In this document: one piece after another, positions 1 to 5,230 of the stretch
How positions within the stretch are numbered: the first letter of the stretch is position 1
Layout: each line of letters begins with the position of its first letter
Assembly: GCA_038043305.1 (NCBI GenBank)
Contig: JBBTCG010000114.1
Span: forward strand, 1 to 9,603
Length of the DNA: 9,603 bases
Direction: 5' to 3'
Source: JACRCE01 sp038043305
Lineage (GTDB): Bacteria > Desulfobacterota > GWC2-55-46
Notes under the pieces: model-generated
The model's database searches: none
The model's input: the letters and a program-made list of their open reading frames with translations, nothing else
What the model was told of the DNA's origin: nothing
Translations under genes and position numbers: made by a program

Positions 1-2
1 TA

Positions 3-83
3 AAGGACATGGCTTCAGCGGCTCAGGAAAAGGTGGGGTTTGAAGAGCTGGTTGATAAACTATCGACAAAAGGGCATGATTGA
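3..83 (+). CDS. C-terminal fragment of an unidentified upstream gene
   Basis: An open frame enters from the left edge and ends at the TGA at 81-83. The visible 26 residues begin KDMASAAQEKVGFEELV and end LSTKGHD. They are hydrophilic and mostly helix-like, with no motif I recognise, so no function is proposed. The reading frame is supported by its junction with the next gene: the A of its TGA is the first base of the next ATG (TGATG), a typical arrangement for translationally coupled operon genes. The start and most of the protein lie outside the window. Confidence 0.6.
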   Translation, partial: KDMASAAQEKVGFEELVDKLSTKGHD

Positions 84-331
84 TGTTTACCGACTCCTCT
101 CTCATAGTAATAGGGGCATTCATAATCTTCATCCTCGTTTCGATCGGCGCGGTTATCGTGCTTTGGGCGGCCGTGCCGTTTTCGGTTTTCGGGGTCAAGG
201 ACTTATTGAAGAATATGATAGCCGAGCAGGAAAAAACCAACGCCCTGCTCAGGGAGATGGCCGGGTCAGATTGTTTCAAGGAAGGCAGGCACAAGGACGA
301 CGCTCAGGAAAAGCCGGAGAATCTGCATTAG
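83..331 (+). CDS. small single-pass membrane protein, function unknown
   Basis: The product is 82 residues. After a short polar start (MFTDSS) there is one long hydrophobic helix at about residues 7-33, rich in Ile, Val, Leu and Ala. A conserved-looking turn (PFSVFGVKDLL) and an amphipathic, probably coiled-coil segment (KNMIAEQEKTNALLREM) follow, then a charged tail with one Cys. Small proteins of this layout are common and mostly uncharacterised; I do not recognise a named family. I chose ATG at 83 over the TTG at 80 because it forms a TGATG overlap with the upstream stop and has AAAGGG at 69-74 at workable spacing. The overlap suggests co-translation with the upstream gene. A role as an anchor or small partner of a membrane complex is a guess from its shape only. 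Confidence 0.7.
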   Translation: MFTDSSLIVIGAFIIFILVSIGAVIVLWAAVPFSVFGVKDLLKNMIAEQEKTNALLREMAGSDCFKEGRHKDDAQEKPENLH

Positions 332-349
332 AGCTTTGACAGAGAACAA

Positions 350-418
350 TCAGCCCCCCGATAGATACATTCCCTCGATAGAGACATTCGAGGGCAGGCT
401 TGGGCAGGCTTAGGCTGA
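350..418 (+). repeat. degenerate copy of the hairpin repeat found at 2391 and 9508
   Basis: The core hairpin has arms CCCTCGA (372-378) and TCGAGGG (388-394) around loop TAGAGACAT, followed by CAGGCT. The two larger copies have CCCCCGA/TCGGGGG, a similar 9-base loop and the same CAGGCT. The one arm difference is compensated (T-A here, C-G there), which supports a structure that is kept. Just upstream is a second left half, CCCCCGA plus loop TAGATACAT (355-370), with no matching right arm. Just downstream GGGCAGGCTT is repeated exactly in tandem (392-401 and 402-411). TCAGCC (350-355) and GGCTGA (413-418) could close a 6-bp outer stem. Confidence 0.65.
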
Positions 419-427
419 CGACCGGTT

Positions 428-464
428 GCTCGTCGTCTCGCGCCGAAGGCGCGATAAGACGAGC
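428..464 (+). other. strong GC-rich stem-loop in the leader of the secretion ATPase gene
   Basis: GCTCGTC (428-434) pairs with GACGAGC (458-464), and TCGCGCC (438-444) pairs with GGCGCGA (448-454), around a GAA loop. A 3x3 internal loop separates the two 7-bp helices. No T run follows, so it is not a textbook intrinsic terminator. It could end transcription of the small membrane gene, protect a 3' end, or be another dispersed palindrome. The pairing is certain; the function is unknown. Confidence 0.55.
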
Positions 465-488
465 TTCAAAATGAACATTTCCTTACCG

Positions 489-516
489 GGGCTAACCGTG
501 CCTTTACGGTTAGCCC
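489..516 (+). other. perfect 11-bp stem-loop 33 bases upstream of the ATPase start
   Basis: GGGCTAACCGT (489-499) and ACGGTTAGCCC (506-516) are exact reverse complements around a 6-base loop GCCTTT. There is no downstream T run. It lies in what would be the 5' leader of the gene at 550, so it could be a leader structure, a protein-binding dyad or a terminator that does not need a T tract. It is the second strong stem-loop within 90 bases. No promoter with both boxes is convincing in 332-549; a TTGACA at 336-341 has only a weak -10 candidate (GATAGA, 360-365). Confidence 0.5.
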
Positions 517-549
517 ACACGAATACTGCCCGTGCGGCGAGCACCAGTT

Positions 550-2340
550 ATGACTGAAACAAAAGAGCTTACATTAGACTACGTCTCCGCGCTTCTCCGT
601 AAAAGGAATATGATTACCGAGGAGCAGGAGCGCGAGATACGCATCAAGGGCGAGGCTCAGCGCGCGCGGCTCAGGAAATCGCAGGAGTCCTTTTACTCGT
701 CAAGGAGAAGGCTTACCCTGAGCGAGATGGTCTCTCCGGCCGAGGTGGTAGCCTCTCTTAATATCCCGCTTGCGACAGATACGAAAAAACCGATTACAGA
801 GGACATGATAACCGAGGCCATTGCCGAGGATGTGGGCATTCCTTACGTGAAGATTGACCCCTTGAAGCTCAACCTTGACGTGGTAACCTCCCATGTGCCG
901 AGGCCGTTTGCCCAGAAGTACCTCGTAGTGCCTCTTGAAGAAAAGGACAAGGTGGTTACCATCGCGGTGGCGGACCCCTTTAACCTTGAGGCCATTGACA
1001 GCCTCAACGCCACGCGCAAGATGAAGATCAAGGTGGTGTTGAGTTCAAAAAGCGACATCCTCAAGATAGTCAGGGAGTTTTACGGCTTCCGTTATTCGGT
1101 CGGCGCGGCTGAAAAGGAGTTTACAGGCGGCACAGAGCTTGGAAATCTTGAACAGTACGTGCGGCTCAGGGGCGCGGTCGAGATTGAGGCAACGGACCAG
1201 CACATAGTAAACGCCGTCGAGTACCTGCTTCATTACGCCTATGATCAGGGCGCAAGCGACATCCATATAGAACCCAAGAGGGAGAAGTCCCTTGTGCGGC
1301 TTCGCATAGACGGGATGCTTCATTACATACACACCGTGCCAAAGGCCGTGCACCCGTCCGTCGTATCGCGCATAAAGATGCTCTCCCGCATGGACATAGC
1401 CGAAAAAAGAAGGCCGCAGGACGGCAGGATAAAGACGGCGTTCAAGGACAGGGAGGTGGAGTTAAGGGTGTCCACCCTGCCGACCGCCTTCGGCGAGAAG
1501 GTGGTCATACGAATCTTCGACCCTGAGATACTGTTTCAGGACGTATCAAGCCTCGGCTTTACTCAGCGGGAGTTCGACGTGTTTTCGTCTTTCCTGAGAA
1601 AGAGCTACGGGATAATATTGGTTACCGGCCCGACCGGAAGCGGCAAGACCACCACGCTTTATTCGGCCATGAAGTCGTTGTCCACCCCTGAGGTGAACAT
1701 CATAACCATCGAGGACCCGATAGAGATGATAGTGGAGGAGTTCAATCAGGTAGGGGTCCAGCCGCTCATAGGCGTTGACTTCGCGGGAAGTCTCAGGACC
1801 ATACTGCGCCAGGACCCGGACATAATAATGGTCGGAGAGATACGCGACAAGGACACGGCGCAAAACGCGGTGCAGGCCGCGCTTACGGGACACCTTGTGT
1901 TCTCGACGCTTCACACGAACGACGCGCCGACGTCCATTACAAGGCTTGCGGATCTCGGGGTGCCGCCGTTTCTCATAAACTCCACCATCATAGGGATAGC
2001 GGCCCAAAGGCTCGTAAGAAAGATATGCAAGCACTGCGCCAAGTCAAGGCCGCTTACCCCGGAAGAGATGGAGCATCTGAGGCTAAAACCAAAGGAGTAT
2101 ACGGTCTCTTACGGCGAGGGATGCACTGAGTGCAGGGGCACGGGCTATAAGGGCAGGATAGCCGTGTTCGAGGTATTGCCCTTCTCGGACAAGATACGGG
2201 CGCTCGTTACAAGCGCGACCGACATTGCCCTCGTGGAAAAGACGGCAAGGGCCGAGGGCATGTCAACGCTCAGGGAGAGCGCTATAAGAAAGATGCTGCA
2301 GGGTATTACCACATACGAAGAGGTTGTATCTGTAACTTAG
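550..2340 (+). CDS. GspE/PilB-family secretion or pilus assembly ATPase
   Basis: This is a hexameric AAA-like motor of the type II secretion/type IV pilus superfamily. Such enzymes sit on the cytoplasmic side of the inner membrane and power pilin or pseudopilin assembly by ATP hydrolysis. Seen in the 596 residues: a basic N-terminal helix region (about 1-60); a region resembling the second half of the GspE/MshE N-terminal domain (about 80-180); GASDIHIEP (about 234-242); Walker A GPTGSGKTT (360-368); Walker B region DPDIIMVGEIRD (422-433); a His box HLVFSTLHTND; and a zinc motif CKHC (493-496) with CTEC (525-528). All catalytic elements are present. The zinc motif argues for an assembly-type (GspE/PilB/MshE) rather than a PilT retraction motor. 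I chose ATG 550, with GGCGAG at 536-541, over GTG 532, which has no ribosome site. No pilin, PilC or secretin gene lies nearby, so the partner machine is unknown. Confidence 0.93.
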   Translation: MTETKELTLDYVSALLRKRNMITEEQEREIRIKGEAQRARLRKSQESFYSSRRRLTLSEMVSPAEVVASLNIPLATDTKKPITEDMITEAIAEDVGIPYVKIDPLKLNLDVVTSHVPRPFAQKYLVVPLEEKDKVVTIAVADPFNLEAIDSLNATRKMKIKVVLSSKSDILKIVREFYGFRYSVGAAEKEFTGGTELGNLEQYVRLRGAVEIEATDQHIVNAVEYLLHYAYDQGASDIHIEPKREKSLVRLRIDGMLHYIHTVPKAVHPSVVSRIKMLSRMDIAEKRRPQDGRIKTAFKDREVELRVSTLPTAFGEKVVIRIFDPEILFQDVSSLGFTQREFDVFSSFLRKSYGIILVTGPTGSGKTTTLYSAMKSLSTPEVNIITIEDPIEMIVEEFNQVGVQPLIGVDFAGSLRTILRQDPDIIMVGEIRDKDTAQNAVQAALTGHLVFSTLHTNDAPTSITRLADLGVPPFLINSTIIGIAAQRLVRKICKHCAKSRPLTPEEMEHLRLKPKEYTVSYGEGCTECRGTGYKGRIAVFEVLPFSDKIRALVTSATDIALVEKTARAEGMSTLRESAIRKMLQGITTYEEVVSVT

Positions 2341-2480
2341 GCAGGCCGCAGAAAACGCCCATCTGCGTCGCTTCTCACTGCGGCGCACAACCCCCGATAG
2401 AAACATTCGGGGGCAGGCTCCGTGCGCCTCATTCGTCGCTCCTTAGACGCCTTGCATCTGGGCGTTTTTGAGCGGCCTGC
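2341..2480 (+). repeat. 140-bp structured repeat with long inverted arms, directly after a stop codon
   Basis: The left arm GCAGGCCGC (2341-2349) and AAAACGCCC (2352-2360) pair with GGGCGTTTT (2460-2468) and GCGGCCTGC (2472-2480), giving an outer stem of about 18 bp with a small internal loop. Inside are three hairpins: TGCGTCGC (2364-2371) with GCGGCGCA (2380-2387, one G-T pair); CCCCCGA (2391-2397) with TCGGGGG (2407-2413) around loop TAGAAACAT; and a weaker CGTC (2434-2437) with GACG (2446-2449). The whole would fold as a four-way, cloverleaf-like junction. A clearly related copy starts at 9445 and a reduced one lies at 350-418. It may serve as the 3' end of the ATPase transcript. No coding potential is evident. 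Confidence 0.8.
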
Positions 2481-2486
2481 GTGTTA

Positions 2487-2500
2487 GCCTGTTAACAGGC
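2487..2500. promoter_or_regulatory. 14-bp perfect palindrome upstream of engB
   Basis: GCCTGTTAACAGGC reads the same on both strands and lies just upstream of the engB ribosome site. It could be an operator for a dimeric regulator or simply a short hairpin (5-bp stem, TTAA loop). No convincing promoter pair accompanies it, so the regulatory reading is tentative. Confidence 0.3.
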
Positions 2501-2513
2501 CCGAAAGGACACA

Positions 2514-3098
2514 GTGAAGATAGTCTCGGCTGAATTCGTCTTGAGCGCCTATAAGAGTTCGCACTACCCCAATGACGACCTCCCCGAGGTGGTTCTTATC
2601 GGCAGGAGCAACGTCGGCAAGTCATCCCTTATAAACTCGCTTGTCAACCGCAAAGGGCTTGCAAAGACAAGCTCGGCGCCGGGCAAGACCCGCTCGATAA
2701 ATTTTTACCGGATAAACAACGCCTTTTATATTGTAGACCTTCCGGGTTTCGGCTACGCCAACTGCCCTAAGAAGGTGCAGCAGGGCTGGGAAAAGATGAT
2801 AGCGGAGTACCTTGAATGCCGCCCTAACCTCAAGGGCGTGTTTATCATCCTTGACCCAAGACGGGACGCGACCGAGGTTGAACACTCCCTTTATGCGTGG
2901 ATTGAGCGATTATCCCTCCCCGTTGCAACGGTCTTTACAAAGACCGACAAACTATCGCGCAGCGAACTGGCGCGAAGGACAACGGCTGTAAAACTTTCCC
3001 TCAGTATGGAAAAACCAGTGCTCTTTTCGTCAATAACGGGCATCGGCGTTCCTGAACTTGGCAAAAGGATACGGGAGATGACAGCTTCAGGCGCATGA
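2514..3098 (+). CDS. engB: ribosome biogenesis GTPase EngB (YihA/YsxC)
   Basis: EngB is a small TRAFAC-class GTPase that acts in late assembly of the 50S ribosomal subunit and is essential in several bacteria. The 194-residue product has the family length and all G motifs: G1 GRSNVGKSS (30-38); the switch I region with APGKTRSINF (55-64), where Thr59 is the likely G2 residue; G3 DLPGFGYA (75-82); G4 TKTD (142-145); and G5 at SSI (172-174). The start is GTG at 2514, preceded by AAAGGAC at a short but workable distance; the protein then begins MKIVSAEFVLSA, as is usual for the family. It is separated from the ATPase gene by the structured repeat and is followed by a probable new promoter, so it may be a single-gene transcript. 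Confidence 0.96.
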   Translation: MKIVSAEFVLSAYKSSHYPNDDLPEVVLIGRSNVGKSSLINSLVNRKGLAKTSSAPGKTRSINFYRINNAFYIVDLPGFGYANCPKKVQQGWEKMIAEYLECRPNLKGVFIILDPRRDATEVEHSLYAWIERLSLPVATVFTKTDKLSRSELARRTTAVKLSLSMEKPVLFSSITGIGVPELGKRIREMTASGA

Positions 3099-3115
3099 CC
3101 CGCAAAATATTCAGC

Positions 3116-3144
3116 TTGACAAAAACCGGCTAAAAGGGGATTAA
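3116..3144 (+). promoter_or_regulatory. possible sigma70-type promoter for the TPR lipoprotein-LysM unit
   Basis: A perfect -35 box TTGACA (3116-3121) lies just after engB. At 17 bases the -10 match is only GATTAA (3139-3144), inside an AT-rich stretch GATTAATTTAA. The -35 box and the A/T-rich position fit a promoter; the weak -10 box lowers confidence. A good ribosome site (GAGGGAGA) precedes the ATG at 3187. Confidence 0.4.
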
Positions 3145-3186
3145 TTTAACGAATAGCGTTGTGATGCGCGCTATGAGGGAGATTTA

Positions 3187-3942
3187 ATGACGATAAAACC
3201 ATTCATACCGATATGCCTCATGGGCGTTTTGCTTGCCAACGGTTGCGCCATATTTTCAGACGAGGCGCGCGAGGCCGAGGTCAAGGAGCTTGGCGCAAAG
3301 GTTCATAATCTCAAGACAGCCCTTTCAGAGACCAACACCAGTGTTGACGACCTTGACAACAGATTTCGTCTGTTGCATGAAAAGGTGCAGGGCGGCGCAG
3401 CAGCGCCGGTCTCCTCAACAGCGCCTGCGGCCTTAGAACAAAGCGCGCCTCCGGTTCCAGAGGGGTTGAAGGTGGTGAGTCTTCCGGAGGAGGCTCAAAA
3501 GAGCCAGGCTCCATCAGCGGCAAAACCCCTTAAAGCGGAAAAACAGGAAAAGCCGGAGGCCATGTATGACCGCGCTCAGGACCTCTTCATCGCAGGCAGG
3601 TATAATGACGCAAGGGAGGCGTTCCTGAACTTTGCGGCGCAATACGGCGCTCATGGCCTTGCCGACAACGCCTTGTACTGGGCGGGCGAGACGTACTATT
3701 CGGAAAAGGAGTTTGACAAGGCGCTGCAACTGTTTTTAGAGGCCGTTGGCAAGTACCCTGCGGGCAACAAGGCGCCGGATTCGCTCCTCAAGGCCGCATA
3801 CTCATACTTGGAGTTGAACAAGGAAGACAAGGCAAGAGAGATATTCGAACAACTTGTTAAACGGTATCCTGATTCTCAGGCTGCGGGGCTGGCAAAAAGG
3901 ACGCTTCAAAAGCCGGCCGCCGCGAAAAAAGGAAAGGGTTGA
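3187..3942 (+). CDS. TPR-repeat lipoprotein of the YbgF/CpoB type
   Basis: The 251-residue product has an N-terminal lipoprotein-type signal: a hydrophobic stretch at 5-19 ending LLANGC with Cys20. The following Ala21 (no Asp at +2) suggests outer-membrane sorting. Residues about 27-69 form a probable coiled coil with regular heptads, followed by a Pro/Ala-rich linker (about 70-120). The C-terminal part (about 124-240) holds three tetratricopeptide-like repeats with the typical pattern of the YbgF/CpoB C-terminal domain (AMYDRAQDLFIAGRYNDA, ALYWAGETYYSEKEFDKAL, LLKAAYSYLELNKEDKA). CpoB links the Tol-Pal system to peptidoglycan synthesis in Escherichia coli; the same role here is inference because no tol or pal gene is in view. 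It is one base from the LysM gene downstream, so the two are probably one operon acting at the cell wall. Confidence 0.87.
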   Translation: MTIKPFIPICLMGVLLANGCAIFSDEAREAEVKELGAKVHNLKTALSETNTSVDDLDNRFRLLHEKVQGGAAAPVSSTAPAALEQSAPPVPEGLKVVSLPEEAQKSQAPSAAKPLKAEKQEKPEAMYDRAQDLFIAGRYNDAREAFLNFAAQYGAHGLADNALYWAGETYYSEKEFDKALQLFLEAVGKYPAGNKAPDSLLKAAYSYLELNKEDKAREIFEQLVKRYPDSQAAGLAKRTLQKPAAAKKGKG

Positions 3943-3943
3943 G

Positions 3944-5146
3944 ATGAATAAAAATAGATTGATGCAGGCCGGCCTCATGCTCCCTGTATTGCTTGTCCTT
4001 TCAACCGTTGTCGCCTTTGGAGGGGACCAGCCGGATACGACCGAAAAGTCCGAGTATACGGTTATAAGGCATGATACGCTCTGGGGCATATCAGGGAGGT
4101 TTCTTAAAAATCCGTTCAAATGGCCCGCCATATGGAAACAAAACCCGCATATAAAGAATCCAGACCTTATTTATCCGGGGGACAAGGTGCGGATTACGCC
4201 AAACGGTATAGAGGTCATAGCCGCAATGCCAAGGCAATCGGCGACAACGGCAGATGCCATTGTTTCCCCGTCCGCGCCTGATCATGAAAAATTGCCGATA
4301 ACCGTGCTTCAAGAGGAAAGGGTGGTCGTGCTTGAGCCGGAGGCCGCTCCAGTTGTAGAGGCCAAGGCCGAGGCCGCGCCAATCGCAGAGGACGCCAAGG
4401 CTGAACCGGTAAAGGCCGAGGCGAAGCCGGAGGAAAAGGCCGCGCCCGCAAAAAAACTTTCCATGCACACGATGATAAGGCAGGGCTTTATAAGCACCCG
4501 CGCCCTTGAAAAAAGCGGCACCATCATAGGCAGCCCGGACAATAAACTCTATTTTAGCCGAGGCGATACCGTATACATATCCATGAAGCCGGATAGCGGG
4601 CCAATTGCGGCAGGCGCGAGGTTCACGATTTTCAGCGCAGGCGACAGGATACAACACCCGGTCACAAAGGAGTACATCGGCAATATTATAGACGTCAGCG
4701 GCAGCCTTGTGATTACCGGCGCTGAAGGCGTGGTAAAAGGCAAGATTGAAAAGTCCTTTAAGGAGATAGCGCGCGGCACGCTCCTTAAACCCTATACCGA
4801 ACCCGTGAAGGAAGTGGAGGTAGCGGCAGCGGAGGCGCGGGTACAAGGCGTGATCGTTTCAGCGCTTGAGGGCAAGGAGAACCTTTCAATCGGGGACGTT
4901 GCATACATAGACAAGGGGCTCCGGGACGGGCTTAAAAAAGGCAACGTGCTGAGGATATACAGGGAGGAAAAAAAGCGCGTCCCTGATCCGTACAGGGAAA
5001 AAACGATAATAACCCTGCCGCCCGCTGAGCTTGGAAGGCTCGTGGTTGTTGATCCGGGTGAGGATACATCGGCGTGCGTCGTGCTCCAGAGCCTCGGCGT
5101 GATCGTATGGGGAGATCAGGTCAGCACGGAACAGGCCGGCAAATAA
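3944..5146 (+). CDS. secreted LysM-domain protein
   Basis: I chose ATG at 3944, one base after the upstream TGA and behind GGAAAGGG, rather than the longer open frame. The 400-residue product then begins with a normal signal peptide (about 1-26, ending near VVAFGG). One LysM domain follows at about 37-84 (YTVIRHDTLWGIS, then NPDLIYPGDKVRI), a fold that binds N-acetylglucosamine chains such as peptidoglycan. Residues about 125-180 are a low-complexity Ala/Glu/Lys/Pro linker. The C-terminal half (about 180-400) contains Gly-Asp-rich beta modules, for example SRGDTVYIS and IGDVAYIDKGLRDGLKKG, the latter loosely resembling FlgT C-terminal modules. A similar LysM gene upstream of dprA and topA occurs, as I recall, in Geobacter-like genomes. 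A periplasmic wall-binding role is likely; the job of the C-terminal half is unknown. Confidence 0.88.
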   Translation: MNKNRLMQAGLMLPVLLVLSTVVAFGGDQPDTTEKSEYTVIRHDTLWGISGRFLKNPFKWPAIWKQNPHIKNPDLIYPGDKVRITPNGIEVIAAMPRQSATTADAIVSPSAPDHEKLPITVLQEERVVVLEPEAAPVVEAKAEAAPIAEDAKAEPVKAEAKPEEKAAPAKKLSMHTMIRQGFISTRALEKSGTIIGSPDNKLYFSRGDTVYISMKPDSGPIAAGARFTIFSAGDRIQHPVTKEYIGNIIDVSGSLVITGAEGVVKGKIEKSFKEIARGTLLKPYTEPVKEVEVAAAEARVQGVIVSALEGKENLSIGDVAYIDKGLRDGLKKGNVLRIYREEKKRVPDPYREKTIITLPPAELGRLVVVDPGEDTSACVVLQSLGVIVWGDQVSTEQAGK

Positions 5147-5179
5147 GGGCAGCCATCTTCGCGCGCGTTCAGGTTTTTT

Positions 5180-5207
5180 CAGGGGATGGCTTGTCGGCCA
5201 TCCCCTG
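5180..5207 (+). terminator. perfect 11-bp stem-loop between the LysM gene and dprA
   Basis: CAGGGGATGGC (5180-5190) and GCCATCCCCTG (5197-5207) are exact reverse complements around loop TTGTCG. Its position 33 bases after the LysM stop fits a terminator, but no T run follows; a run of six T lies upstream instead (5174-5179). On the other strand that becomes a run of A after the hairpin, so it is not a standard terminator in that direction either. It may be a transcript 3'-end stabiliser or a terminator that does not need a T tract. Confidence 0.45.
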
Positions 5208-5230
5208 CTGTGTTGTGAGGGGTAAGGTCT

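Noticed and set aside
40..339. 99-residue + strand open frame overlapping the small membrane protein
   Set aside because: Its product is Arg/Gly-rich without pattern, and the overlapping frame from 83 has a clear membrane helix, a ribosome site and a TGATG junction.
350..418. CRISPR array suggested by short repeated units
   Set aside because: The units are hairpin halves of unequal length with no regular spacers, and the related copies are kilobases apart.
411..430. sigma54-type promoter (GGC...TTGCT) before the ATPase gene
   Set aside because: The spacing between the GG and GC elements is 13 rather than 10 bases, so it does not fit the required geometry.
2341..2480. tRNA gene, because of the cloverleaf-like fold
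   Set aside because: The element is far too long, has no CCA-type acceptor end, anticodon arm or T-loop consensus, and its outer stem is much longer than 7 bp.
4091..4846. 251-residue antisense open frame inside the LysM gene
   Set aside because: The sense gene has a signal peptide and LysM domain; the antisense product has no recognisable pattern and fits the codon shadow of a GC-rich gene.
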